NCBI GenBank assembly: GCA_963835775.1
Contig: CAWIHB010000006.1
Span: forward strand, 186,001 to 250,000
Length of the DNA stretch: 64,000 nt
Reading direction: 5' to 3'
DNA from: Palsa-504 sp963835775
Lineage (GTDB): Bacteria; Actinomycetota; Actinomycetes; Streptosporangiales; Streptosporangiaceae
Part shown: piece by piece, positions 16,747-24,854 of the stretch
Layout: each line of letters begins with the position of its first letter
Position numbering within the stretch: the first letter of the stretch is position 1
Notes under the pieces: generated by a model
Told to the model about the DNA's origin: nothing
Databases searched by the model: none
The model's input: the letters and a program-made list of their open reading frames with translations, nothing else
Position numbers and translations under genes: made by a program

Positions 16747-17058
16747 ATGCCAGTCAGGTACGACCAGGACACCAAGGCCAGGGCGATCCGGCTCGTGCGC
16801 GAGCACGCCGGGGATTACCCGTCGGAGTACGCGGCGATCACCGCGGTGGCCCGGCGGCTGGGGATGGCCCCGGAGACGCTGCGCAAGTGGATCCGCCAGG
16901 CCGTCGTCGATGAGGGCCAGGCGCCGGGGGTGACCACGGAGGCCGCAAAAGAGATCCGCGAGCTCAAGCGCAAGGTCAGTGAGCTGGAGCGCACGATCGA
17001 GATCCTCACGGCGGCTACGAGTTTTTTCGCGCGGGAGCACGACCCGCTGCGCCGCTGA
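16747..17058 (+). CDS. IS3-family OrfA (helix-turn-helix, leucine zipper)
   Basis: 103 residues from ATG 16747 (MPVRYDQDTKARAIRLVREH). It has a helix-turn-helix (YAAITAVARRLGMAPETLRKWIRQ) and a C-terminal heptad region (IRELKRKVSELERTIEILTAATSFF), the standard OrfA of IS3 elements. It ends in its own frame at 17058, but a T6 run at 17022-17027 allows -1 slippage into orfB to make the active OrfAB transposase. OrfA alone normally limits transposition. Confidence 0.92.
   Translation: MPVRYDQDTKARAIRLVREHAGDYPSEYAAITAVARRLGMAPETLRKWIRQAVVDEGQAPGVTTEAAKEIRELKRKVSELERTIEILTAATSFFAREHDPLRR
17021..17028 (+). promoter_or_regulatory. Slippery sequence for -1 frameshift between IS3 orfA and orfB
   Basis: GTTTTTTC lies where the OrfA frame (ATSFF) meets the orfB frame, which is open upstream through this point and continues RAGARPAAPLICAFIDAY into the rest of OrfB. 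The shift joins ...TAATSFF to RAGARP..., as expected for OrfAB. Confidence 0.75.
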
Positions 17059-17099
17059 TCTGCGCGTTCATCGACGCCTACCGCGACCGTTTCGGGGTC

Positions 17100-18002
17100 G
17101 TGCCGATCTGCCGTGCCCTGGCTACTCAGGGCATCGCGATCGCCCCGAGGACGTACTGGGCGCGCCGGTCCCGGCCGCCGTCGCCGCGGGCCGTGCGGGA
17201 CGCGGCCCTGACGGAGATCCTGGCCGGGATCTACGAGCCGGATCAGGACGGCCGCCGGCCGCCGGAGTGCCTATATGGCAGCGTGAAGATGTGGGAGCAC
17301 CTGAGGCGGCAGGGCATCACGGTCGCGAAGTGCACCGTGGAGCGGCTGATGCGGGCCAGCGGCTGGCGGGGTGTCACCCGCGGCCGCCAGGTGCGCACTA
17401 CTGTTCCTGACCCGGGGCACAGCCGGGCTCCGGACCTGGTGAAGCGGAACTTCGCCGCGGAGCGGCCCGGGCAGCTGCACGTGGCGGACTTCACGTACGT
17501 GCCGCTGGACGGCGGCGGGTTCGGCTACACCGCGTTCGTGATCGACGCGTTCGCCGGGCTGATCGCCGGGTGGGAATGCTCGCTGTCCAAGGAGACCGCG
17601 TTCGTGGAGCGGGCGATCCGGCAGGCCGCCGCGCTGCGGGCCCGGCAAGGGCACCCGCTTGGCGGGCGGGCCATCCACCACAGCGATGCCGGGTCGCAGT
17701 ACACCTCGGTCCGGTTCGCCCAGACCCTGCTGCTGGCCGGGCTGACGCCGTCGGTCGGGTCCGTCGGGGACGCTTATGACAACGCGCTGGCGGAAACGAC
17801 CATCGGCCTGTACAAGACCGAGTGCATCCGGGCCGGCTCCCCATTCCGCGCCGGCCCGGTCCGGACCCTGGCGGACCTGGAGGAGATCACCAGCGCGTGG
17901 GTGCACTGGTACAACACCGCCCGGCTGATGCACCGGCTGGGCCGCAGGCCCCCGGCCGAAGCCGAGGCGCAGTACTACCAGCAGGGCAAGGACGCCGCGT
18001 GA
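17100..18002 (+). CDS. IS3-family OrfB (DDE integrase domain)
   Basis: 300 residues from GTG 17100; in practice expressed as the C-terminal part of OrfAB from the frameshift at 17021. The DDE triad is visible: D in LHVADFTYVPLD, D in AIHHSDAGSQYTS, E in YDNALAETTIGLYKTE. The N-terminal HTH_21 segment (GSVKMWEHLRRQGITVAKCTVERLM) is intact. The length is normal and there is no stop, so the transposase appears functional. It belongs to the IS3 family; the subgroup was not determined. Confidence 0.93.
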   Translation: MPICRALATQGIAIAPRTYWARRSRPPSPRAVRDAALTEILAGIYEPDQDGRRPPECLYGSVKMWEHLRRQGITVAKCTVERLMRASGWRGVTRGRQVRTTVPDPGHSRAPDLVKRNFAAERPGQLHVADFTYVPLDGGGFGYTAFVIDAFAGLIAGWECSLSKETAFVERAIRQAAALRARQGHPLGGRAIHHSDAGSQYTSVRFAQTLLLAGLTPSVGSVGDAYDNALAETTIGLYKTECIRAGSPFRAGPVRTLADLEEITSAWVHWYNTARLMHRLGRRPPAEAEAQYYQQGKDAA

Positions 18003-18608
18003 CCGCGGCGGGCCCGCTGCGCGGGCCGGTAAGGACAGGGGAAGGAGGCGGCTTCGCCGCCGCTCATCTCCGGGGCGCGCCGCGCAGGCTACGGGGCCGC
18101 TCCTCCGGCCTCAAGGGCGCGCCTGCGGCGCGTCGCCACGGCGATGGGCGCAAGCGCCCCACCCTTGACCCCGGAGACCTCGGCGGCCCCTGGAGGCAGG
18201 AAGAGCGGTCAGGCCCAGGGCCTGCCCCGGCCAGGCGCGCGGCGCGCAGGCCACGCCGTGGCGGGCGTCCACTGGTACCCGGACGCCAGGGAACAAGGTG
18301 AACTGGTGTTCGATAGTCAGAAGAAGAGGAGGAAAAATTACACAAATCCAGGTCCGGGCTCCAGGTCCGGTAACCTCATCACAGCAGAGCCACCTGGCGA
18401 AGCTGCGTCACACGAAACCAGGTGTGCATGAAACCCGGGATGCTCACACCGCGCGACCAGACATCAGCCGCCTGACCGGCCAAACCCGCCAAACGATCTT
18501 GTGCTCGCCCACAGAATTGACGCACACCCGGCGAATCTCGGCGGTCCGGCTGGTCTATATCGGCAGCCGCCAGCCGAACGCAGGCGGGACCGCGAAGGAG
18601 GAACAGCG
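18003..18608. other. IS right flank and ISKra4-type end relic; no gene
   Basis: 18003-18290 is extremely GC-rich with nested inverted repeats (for example GGCGGC/GCCGCC and GCGCGCC/GGCGCGC blocks). From about 18468 to 18536 the sequence closely matches 20048-20102 (shared GCCTGACC, ACGATCTTG-like and TTGACGCACACCCG), so it is a second copy of the same element end. The last ~70 bp hold the leader of the DUF899 gene, with AAGGAGGAA at 18595-18603. Confidence 0.6.
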
Positions 18609-19343
18609 ATGACCGATCACAAGGTTGTCAGCCATGCGGAGTGGCAGGCCGCTCGTGACGAGCTGCTGCAGCGGGAGAAGGAGCACACCCGGGCAGGCGA
18701 CGAACTCGCCCGCCAGCGCCGCGAGCTGCCCTGGGCCGCGATCAGCAAGGAGTACGTGTTCGACACCGAGGACGGGCCGCGGCCACTGGCCGGCCTCTTC
18801 GACGGGCGCTCGCAGCTGTTGGTGTACCACTTCATGTTCGGACCTAGCTACCAGGCGGGGTGCCCGGTCAACTCGTCGATGGCCGACGGGCTCGACGGGC
18901 TGCTGCCGCACCTGCACGCCCGCGACGTGACCCTGCTGCTGGTTTCCCAGGCGCCGCTGGCCAGGCTTCAAACCTACCGGGAGCGGATGGGCTGGCGCAT
19001 TCCCTGGGTCTCGGCGGCGAACACCGACTTCAACTACGACATGGGCGCCTCCTACCCCCCGGAGCAGGTCGCCGGGTGGGGCCTGGACCCCGCCAGCCTG
19101 CCGCCGGTCGTGGCGGTCAACGCGACTGCGACCGGCACCGACATCAACGGCTATCTGTCGGAAGCACCGGCGGTCAGCGTCTTCACCCGCCAGGACGGCA
19201 CCGTCTGCCAGACCTACGCCGCCCCGGCGCGCGGGGTGGAATTCCTCATGAATTACTACCCCATCCTCGACCGGGTGCCGAAGGGCCGCGGCGAGGGCGC
19301 GGGCTTCCAGACCTGGATCCGCCGCCACGACGAGTACGCCTGA
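18609..19343 (+). CDS. DUF899 family thioredoxin-like protein
   Basis: 244 residues from ATG 18609, directly behind AAGGAGG. The DUF899 pattern is strong: N-terminal VVSHAEWQAARDELLQREKEHTRAGDELARQRRELPW, then YVFDTEDGPRPLAGLFDGRSQLLVYHFMFGP, then AGCPVNSSMADGL and a C-terminal NYYPILDRVPKGRGE. The family has a thioredoxin-like fold but only one Cys of the usual motif region; its biochemical role is undefined. It is followed 15 bp later by the deazaflavin-type oxidoreductase gene. Both are cargo between IS relics. Confidence 0.92.
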   Translation: MTDHKVVSHAEWQAARDELLQREKEHTRAGDELARQRRELPWAAISKEYVFDTEDGPRPLAGLFDGRSQLLVYHFMFGPSYQAGCPVNSSMADGLDGLLPHLHARDVTLLLVSQAPLARLQTYRERMGWRIPWVSAANTDFNYDMGASYPPEQVAGWGLDPASLPPVVAVNATATGTDINGYLSEAPAVSVFTRQDGTVCQTYAAPARGVEFLMNYYPILDRVPKGRGEGAGFQTWIRRHDEYA

Positions 19344-19358
19344 GGCGCGGAGCAGATC

Positions 19359-19778
19359 ATGGCCAGCGCGAGCGACTGCAACGCCGCGATCATCCAGCAG
19401 TTCCGCGCCACCGGCGGGCATCCCGGCGGGGAATGGGCGGGCACCCCGATGATCCTCATCCACCACATCGGCGCCAAGTCCGGGATCGAGCGCGTCACGC
19501 CGCTGGGCTGCCTCCCGCTGGGCGACGGCCGCTTCACGGTCGTCGCCTCCAGCGGCGGGTCGCCAGCCCACCCAGCCTGGTACCACAACCTCAAGGCCAA
19601 CCCCGTGATCGCAGTCGAGGTGGGCACCGAGACGTTCACCGTGGTGGCGGAGGAACTGGATCCCGCCGCCCGCGCCGGGCTGTGGCCGACGCTGGTCGCG
19701 AGGTTCCCCACCGTCGGCAAATACCAGGCCAGCACCACCCGGCAGATCCCGGTATTCATCCTGACCCGCCAGGACTGA
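19359..19778 (+). CDS. Deazaflavin (F420)-dependent nitroreductase-family protein
   Basis: 139 residues. It shows the Ddn/FDOR-A pattern: N-terminal IIQQFRATGG, then PMILIHHIGAKSGIERVTPLG, HPAWYHNLKANPVIAVEVG, ending in TTRQIPVFILTRQD. These proteins bind F420 or related cofactors on a split beta-barrel and reduce or bind hydrophobic substrates; many have no known substrate. It is co-directional with the DUF899 gene and 15 bp away, probably one transcript. Confidence 0.9.
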   Translation: MASASDCNAAIIQQFRATGGHPGGEWAGTPMILIHHIGAKSGIERVTPLGCLPLGDGRFTVVASSGGSPAHPAWYHNLKANPVIAVEVGTETFTVVAEELDPAARAGLWPTLVARFPTVGKYQASTTRQIPVFILTRQD

Positions 19779-19939
19779 GGAGATCATTCCGGACCGTCTC
19801 GTGGCGTCTGCGATCAGGAGACTCCCGACGCACCCCATCCGGAATACGCCATTCCGCGCCGGGCGCTGCATGCAAAATGACGCGACGGGGCGGCCGGCCG
19901 ACGAGGATGATGACTCCGTGGCCTGGGCAGCGATCGGCA

Positions 19940-20102
19940 ACGAGGACCGAGACGGGCTGAATGCAGCCCTCGCCATACGCTGCGCTGCCAGCAGGCCAGC
20001 CGCGCCGAAGACCGGAACTGGCAAGCAATCCGCAACCAGACAGGAACCGCCTGACCAGCCCACACCGCTAAACGACCTTGCTCACCTACGAAATTGACGC
20101 AC
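19940..20102 (+). pseudogene. Short ISKra4-like transposase C-terminal relic and element end
   Basis: LNAALAIRC followed by QQASRAED-like codons (about 19957-20015) repeats the C-terminus of the fragment at 16346-16725, with small frame breaks. The following 20048-20102 ends with the same TTGACGCACACCCG block seen at about 18524-18536. The preceding 19779-19940 shows no gene. Confidence 0.65.
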
Positions 20103-20149
20103 ACCCGTTCCACGGAACCATAAGACGCTGTTCGAATTATGCTTTTTAG

Positions 20150-20197
20150 CTGGAGCCGCCTATCGGAATCGAACCGATGACCTACGCATTACGAGTG
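20150..20197. other. attL: 48-bp copy of the tRNA-Thr 3' half
   Basis: Identical over 48 bp to 52557-52604, covering the 3' end, T-arm and anticodon loop of tRNA-Thr(CGT) on the minus strand. The 5' half of a tRNA is absent here, so it is an attachment site, not a tRNA gene. Confidence 0.93.
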
Positions 20198-20243
20198 GCC
20201 CGCGACCTGACCGCGCACGCGCTAGCTGCATAGATAGCACCGA

Positions 20244-20666
20244 TCAACGCAATGACGGCACTCGTCGCGCTGGGATTATCCCGTGACCCGTTCCACGAGC
20301 CGTTCCACGCCCGCGGCACCGGCATCCCGTTCTTAAATGGGTCTGGGGCGGAGCCTCACTACTCACCCGGGTGGCCGATGCCAACCGGACGGCCGGGTCC
20401 TTCACCTGCTGCCTGGTGATGTTGAGCTGGATGCCGTTCTCGTTGACTACCGTCACGGCGCGGATCGGGATCGCCACTACCTTGCGGCCGAACACGTGTC
20501 CCTCCTGCAGGAGCACGTGGGTGACCTGGTGACTGCCGGAGTCGATGACAAGCCCTTGAATCTGCCCGATGCTGCCGCCGGCGGCATGAAGGTGCTCGCC
20601 GCCGCGCACAGGTACCTCCCCGGAGGGAAGGGCGTCGTAGGTGACAGACGGAGGATCCGCCAGCAA
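20244..20666 (-). CDS. PRC-barrel domain protein, altered C-terminus
   Basis: 140 residues from a TTG; the start is uncertain. The PRC-barrel core is clear: PVRGGEHLHAAGGSIGQIQGLVIDSGSHQVTHVLLQEGHVFGRKVVAIPIRAV, then GIQLNITRQQV. Related actinobacterial proteins end soon after that segment. Here ~45 residues of basic, unrelated sequence (HLRTGCRCRGRGTARGTGH) follow up to the attL arm, so the 3' end may be degraded. PRC-barrels often mediate RNA or protein contacts; the function here is unknown. Confidence 0.6.
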   Translation of the reverse strand: MLADPPSVTYDALPSGEVPVRGGEHLHAAGGSIGQIQGLVIDSGSHQVTHVLLQEGHVFGRKVVAIPIRAVTVVNENGIQLNITRQQVKDPAVRLASATRVSSEAPPQTHLRTGCRCRGRGTARGTGHGIIPARRVPSLR

Positions 20667-20789
20667 CTGGCTAATCTGGCCGACCCTGCGCGGCGGTACC
20701 TGCAGAGGGTGCTGGGGAGGCTAGCGTTCCCGAAGGGCGCAGGAAAGTCGGGCCAGCGGGTGACCTGGCTCAGCCCTAATAGGGATATG

Positions 20790-21371
20790 TCAGACGCGTC
20801 CCTTCCAGTCCTCTATGACCGCTTGCCAGTCGGCAGCATCCAGGAAATGACACCAGGGCAGGTTCTTGCCGGGGAACCGCAAGGGTTTGGCCCCCGCCCA
20901 GCAAGCTACCTCGATATGACGGAGGCCGAGGCTGGTGATGAGCTCGAGCGCAGGCAGGAGATCTGTGTCACCGGAGAACAGGACGAGCGCGTCGTGGGGC
21001 TTCGCGTACGCGACGTGTATCAGGTCGACGGCAAGCTGTACGTCGATGCCCTTCTCTTGCGGCGGCCGGTTCGGCCAGTCGCGGTAGTTGAGCTGCCGCC
21101 GGAAGACCTCCACACGCGGGTCACGGGTCCACTGTGCTGTCTGGGCGTCATTGCCGGCAGCCGGCTTGGGCTGGTGATTGGGGTCGGGCCGCCCGCGATA
21201 CACCCGGATGGTCTTCGCTGTGCTTGGACGTCTACGCTTGCTGGCGATCAGGTCGGCAAGCCGTATGGGGTCCGGGACGCACCGGTAGGGTTCGCTGCCG
21301 CCGCCGTGCAGGCCGTGGCCGACGAGATGCACGTTCTGGAAGTCAATGAAGACTGCGATGCTCTCGGTCAC
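20790..21371 (-). CDS. NYN-domain (PIN-like) predicted RNase
   Basis: 193 residues. NYN/PIN-like acidic residues are visible: Asp in the first strand (ESIAVFIDFQNVHL), the QEKGIDVQLAVDLI segment with its Asp, and the LVLFSGDTDLLPALELI segment with SGDTD. These are the metal-binding positions of the LabA/NYN family, proposed RNases. It ends in ADWQAVIEDWKGRV. It sits downstream of the RHH gene beyond a terminator, so it is transcribed separately. A defence or RNA-processing role is plausible but not shown. Confidence 0.88.
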   Translation of the reverse strand: MTESIAVFIDFQNVHLVGHGLHGGGSEPYRCVPDPIRLADLIASKRRRPSTAKTIRVYRGRPDPNHQPKPAAGNDAQTAQWTRDPRVEVFRRQLNYRDWPNRPPQEKGIDVQLAVDLIHVAYAKPHDALVLFSGDTDLLPALELITSLGLRHIEVACWAGAKPLRFPGKNLPWCHFLDAADWQAVIEDWKGRV

Positions 21372-21399
21372 GGGCTATCACACCCATCGGGCGGACAAC

Positions 21400-21432
21400 A
21401 AAAAGCCCCGCCAGTCCCGGAGGACGGCGGGG
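21400..21432 (-). terminator. Rho-independent terminator after the RHH/EXLDI-like gene
   Basis: Minus strand: CCCCGCC stem, 13-nt loop, GGCGGGG, then a short T run (21400-21404). It lies between the stop of the RHH gene (21559) and the start of the NYN gene (21371). Confidence 0.75.
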
Positions 21433-21558
21433 AGTAATACCAACATGGTATAACACCGATCCCCGCAGTCGTCTTCCCAGCAGTCATTTTTACAGGACTG
21501 TTACGCTCTGTACCTGTCACTGCGTCAATGCGTATCTGCCGACCGCAACATGTGGCCA

Positions 21559-21963
21559 TCAGATGTTCAACTCCTCGACGTACCGTTCGCCGAGCGCTTC
21601 GGCAACCTCCGCTACGAGGTCTTGGGGCACCTCTTTGTCATCGGCGAGCTGGGCGTAGGTGTCGTACACGTACAGCGTGTGGTCCATGGTGTCATAGACC
21701 GCGATTGCCTCCTTCGGGGTGAGGTAGGCGTCCGCTTCGGATTCGGAGCTGCTGCCGATTCTGCGGCCCTGGAATGCGACATCCCGTTCCCGCTCGTTGT
21801 CGTAGACCTCGACGCGGGCGAAGCCTTCGGCCGCGACGCTGGCGTGGGCGTCACGGCGCCGCTTCTCGCTCTTCACGGCTTCCCGGAGCATCTGGGAGAG
21901 CGGGAGATCCTGCTCTTTGGCCCATTTCCCCAGCTCATCGGGCAGGTAGATAGTCACGTTCAT
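21559..21963 (-). CDS. Ribbon-helix-helix antitoxin-like protein (EXLDI-type C-terminus)
   Basis: 134 residues from ATG 21963 (MNVTIYLPDELGKWAKEQDLPLSQMLREAVKSE), a ribbon-helix-helix DNA-binding start. The middle is FQGRRIGSSSESEADAYLTPKEAIAVYD and the C-terminus is VAEALGERYVEELNI, close to the EXLDI motif seen in an actinobacterial family. No toxin partner is adjacent; the nearest ORF upstream is on the relic side. It probably binds DNA, possibly its own promoter (AT-rich 21964-22020). The antitoxin label rests only on the RHH fold. Confidence 0.75.
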   Translation of the reverse strand: MNVTIYLPDELGKWAKEQDLPLSQMLREAVKSEKRRRDAHASVAAEGFARVEVYDNERERDVAFQGRRIGSSSESEADAYLTPKEAIAVYDTMDHTLYVYDTYAQLADDKEVPQDLVAEVAEALGERYVEELNI

Positions 21964-22102
21964 GCCACTCCACTGGTATAAGCGTCGATACAATTGGATT
22001 GTACTGATTACACGTGTACTCGTCAAACTACCCGTGTGATCGCGTGGCGAGCGCCAGGGTCTCGGTTGGCATCCTCCCGGCCTCCGCCCTGCGCCGCCCT
22101 TC

Positions 22103-22280
22103 CTAGACCCACTGCGGGATCAAGGCCTCGTCAGCACCCGCCAGCCGACACAACTCCGCCTCGGCCTGCGCCCGGGCCTCGTACTCGCGGCCCCGGCCTT
22201 CGGCCCAGCCGAGCGCGACTCCGGCAACCTCGGCAAGCAGGTCGGGGCGCTCGCCCGCCAGGGAAGCGTGGCAGGACAAC
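22103..22280 (-). pseudogene. C-terminal relic of an unidentified element protein
   Basis: An open minus-strand frame gives SCHASLAGERPDLLAEVA, REYEARAQAEAELCRLAGAD and EALIPQWV before the stop at 22103. It looks like a genuine protein end but has no beginning, because the sequence changes to integrase on the other strand at about 22280. The parent gene is unknown. Confidence 0.5.
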
Positions 22281-22571
22281 GACCTGATCTTCGCCCGGGC
22301 GGACGGTTCCCCGCTAGCCGCCGGACTACGTGTCCCGCCGGTTCAAGCGGCCGGCCGCTGCTGCGGGCGTGCCGGTAATCAGGCAGCACCACGGCGGCCG
22401 ACACACCGGAAACCGCTGATGCGGGACGCCGGAATCGCCAGGAAGTCCCGCATGCGGCAGGTCGGCCACGCCCACCGCGAAATCAACGACCGGTACACCC
22501 ACACGCTAATCGAGGCGCACCCGGCCGCCGCCAAGCAGATCGCCGCGCTGGTACGGGAGGCGAGAGCATAA
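22276..22571 (+). pseudogene. Tyrosine recombinase, C-terminal relic with two frameshifts
   Basis: The pieces are NDLIFARADGSPL; then in the next frame DYVSRRFKR and GVPVIRQHHGGRHTGNR; then LMRDAGIARKSRMRQVGHAHREINDRYTHTLIEAH to a TAA at 22569-22571. The catalytic HxxR, H and Tyr of the tyrosine recombinase fold are recognisable. It lies ~85 bp from a tRNA 3'-half relic, the normal int-att spacing of an actinomycete integrative element. Confidence 0.85.
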
Positions 22572-22654
22572 CCGCGCGTCCCTGGTGCGTCCATCCGGTT
22601 CGTCCCGGCGCGTCACCGGGTGCCCGATTCCCTTGTTTCCGCAGGCCAGATGAG

Positions 22655-22697
22655 TGGGGCGGGTGGGGGCTCGAACCCACGACCGGCGGATTACAAG
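22655..22697 (-). other. Second tRNA 3'-half relic (tRNA-Thr(TGT)-like), old attachment site
   Basis: On the minus strand, a CTTGTAA anticodon-loop-like sequence is followed by CGTGGGTTCGAGCCCCCAC (T-arm) and CCGCCCC, then other sequence. No 5' half is present. The DNA beyond it, 22720-22775, aligns with 20217-20270 just inside attL (shared CGCTAGCTGCA), so both are att arms of related elements. Confidence 0.7.
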
Positions 22698-23489
22698 AAG
22701 TACGACCCCATGCACCACGCACGCTAGCTGCACAGATGACACGGGTTATCGCACTGATGGCGCTCGCCGCGCCGAGCGCCGTCTGACAAACCCATTTCCG
22801 GAGAAGACAGCATGTTGTCTTATCGCTGGAAGCGCCGGTTGCGGGGCTCGAGGTGAGTACGCCGACGACGCTCACGCTGAGCACGGAGAATCGGGCAGTC
22901 CGGGCAGCGGTCGCTGAGTTCGTGCTCATGGGTCGACAGGATGCTCACGCTGTCGCGGGCCGGGCCCTTGGCGACGCTGCGGCGGCCGGAATGAGTGTCG
23001 GAGCAGAACTGCGGGCATGCCGAAACTGGGCGGCATCCGGGGATCGGCCGGTGCGGGCAGGCGTGAGATGAGCGGCCAGGCCGGGCCGTGCCAGCAGCGC
23101 CCAGAGCGATGTCTGGCTGAAGCCGTGGCGGACATGCGCCACGCCGACCCAGGGTGCCGCGGCGACCGCGTTGAGCGCCTCACCCAGCGGCGAGGCGGTC
23201 GGCAGTGGCTGGGCCTGCTGACCGTGCAGGCCCATCTCGCGCATGGCGTGTCTAACAGCGCCTTGCTTTCAGCGGACGTCCGCCGTTGGTGCACAGCATT
23301 CCGGGCAGATTTGGCGTTGGCCCTCGGCTCTGGACCCCACTAGTCGTTCCCGCAATGTGTTGCCGATGAGATGGGTAGGCTGCGCAACGGATGCACTCCC
23401 CGAATGTGGCCGCGCCATCCGGATATCCCCCTGGCGACAGGTGAGTGGCACCCACATGCATCTGATGAACCTGGGGCGGAAGGAACCCG
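22698..23489. other. Att arm and remnant sequence; weak small ORF at 22853-23071 (+)
   Basis: Apart from the att-arm homology there is one possible 72-codon plus-strand gene starting GTG 22853 (MSTPTTLTLSTENRAVRAAV, EFVLMGRQDAHAVAGRAL). It looks protein-like at first and then degrades after about residue 55. It may be a relic of an element gene. The remaining bases to 23489 hold the promoter of the HEPN gene, with GGCGGAAGGA at 23475-23484 before the ATG. Confidence 0.4.
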
Positions 23490-24854
23490 ATGCGTGCCGT
23501 GGAAGACCTCCTGAACGAGGTTCATGACCGAGAGTCGAGGCGCTACCTTGCCGAAGTGATCGGGGCGTATCAGGCGGGCGCCTTCCGGGCCGCGATCGTC
23601 GCCACCTGGGTCGCGGTGGCGTTCGACCTAATCGCCAAGATCCGAGAGCTCGACGAGGTGGGTGATCCCACGGCGGGTGCCTTCATGCGTGGGCTCGAAC
23701 GTGCGATCGATAATCAGGCGCAGCACCCAGACCTCCTGCTGGACATCGAACGGAACTTGATCAAGGTAGCTCATGAGTCATTCGAGTTCATCGAGCAGCG
23801 CGAACGCCTCCAACTTGAGCGGCTGCGCGAGGACCGGCACGTTTGCGCGCATCCGGCGTTCGTGCGCCCGGATGAGGTATTCGTACCCACCCCTGAGCTG
23901 GTGCGAGCGCACCTGGCCACCGCTATCGACGCGGTGCTCTCGAAGGGGCCCGTCCCTGGCAAGCGGGCGATCGACCGGTTCATGAACGAGATCTCACAGA
24001 GCTCCTTCCCGGAACGTCTGGACGATCTGGCGAACTATCTAAGAGATCGTTATTTCGAACTCGGCAAGCGTGTGCTACGGCGCGGCCTTGCCGAGCTCAT
24101 CGTGAAGGGCTGCCTCGGGACCGATGGCGCTGACTCTCGGATCATCCGGCGGTGTGCGCTAGCGGCGCACGCCTTGGAACTCATCGAGCCCGGTCTGCTG
24201 AGCGATGCGCTGGCTGCCGTGATCACCAAGCGGGAGCAGGGGTCGGGGCTCGTGGATGCGGACCTACTGTGTTTCAGCGGCAACCTTGGGGACATGCAGC
24301 TCGCATGGGACGCGCTTCCAGAATCGTCGCATTCGCGGGTCCGCGAGCTGCTCAAGAACGCCCCCGTACAACAGCTCATAGAGCGCCACATCTTTGCCCG
24401 GGATCTAACCGAGGAGGCCAAGCGTATCGTCGAAGGCCGGATGGCCGACCTCGACCGGGAACAACTCGCCGAGGTCATCAGGCAGGCGGCCGACCCGCGC
24501 TTCACGGACTTGGCCATAAACGAGTTCCGCGAGTCCCCCGAATACACGGACGCAGAGCAGAACATGGAGTCACTCGTCCTCCCGCTGGCACCAGTAATGA
24601 CTGGGGACCAGGTCCGTGAGGTCCTGGACGCGGTCCGCGGTAATCAGCAGATCCGGATGGCGGTCGAGATGCCCGCTCTCTTCGTCCAGTTCTTCGACAG
24701 GACAGAGTTGCGCTTCGCCGAGTGCTATCGGGACTGGTATGACCTGACCGACTGGCTGATCACCACGGCGCCGCACTCCGACCCGGAACACTACGCTGCC
24801 TACCCGGAACTGTGGACACAAGTACACGCCCCGCGCGACGCCGCGGAAGGTTAA
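23490..24854 (+). CDS. HEPN-motif protein convergent with the Hma-like defence operon
   Basis: 454 residues, no membrane segment. The N-terminal ~160 are helical, with a conserved-looking LREDRHVCAHPAF at 113-124. R116-x4-H121 is the Rx4-6H signature of HEPN ribonuclease domains, in the usual place at the end of a four-helix bundle. The rest is helical repeat-like (LAELIVKGCLGTDG, RRCALAAHALELIE, LPESSHSRVRELLK) with no known motif. Its TAA shares bases with the TAA of the ATPase gene on the other strand (TTAA 24851-24854). The HEPN call is motif-based. A toxin or abortive-infection role linked to the operon is inference. Confidence 0.65.
   Translation: MRAVEDLLNEVHDRESRRYLAEVIGAYQAGAFRAAIVATWVAVAFDLIAKIRELDEVGDPTAGAFMRGLERAIDNQAQHPDLLLDIERNLIKVAHESFEFIEQRERLQLERLREDRHVCAHPAFVRPDEVFVPTPELVRAHLATAIDAVLSKGPVPGKRAIDRFMNEISQSSFPERLDDLANYLRDRYFELGKRVLRRGLAELIVKGCLGTDGADSRIIRRCALAAHALELIEPGLLSDALAAVITKREQGSGLVDADLLCFSGNLGDMQLAWDALPESSHSRVRELLKNAPVQQLIERHIFARDLTEEAKRIVEGRMADLDREQLAEVIRQAADPRFTDLAINEFRESPEYTDAEQNMESLVLPLAPVMTGDQVREVLDAVRGNQQIRMAVEMPALFVQFFDRTELRFAECYRDWYDLTDWLITTAPHSDPEHYAAYPELWTQVHAPRDAAEG

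Larger units (their letters stand above)
16725..18330 (+). mobile_element. IS3-family insertion sequence (ends approximate)
   Basis: It contains orfA and a frameshifted orfB. The left limit is set by the end of the ISKra4 reading frame; the right limit lies somewhere after orfB in a GC-rich tract full of inverted repeats (18003-18290). I could not identify matching terminal repeats, so the boundaries are estimates. Confidence 0.6.

Noticed and set aside
20150..20197. Possible tRNA gene
   Set aside because: Only the 3' half of tRNA-Thr is present; it is an attachment site.
22655..22697. Possible functional tRNA-Thr(TGT)
   Set aside because: No 5' half and an extra base in the T-loop; relic only.
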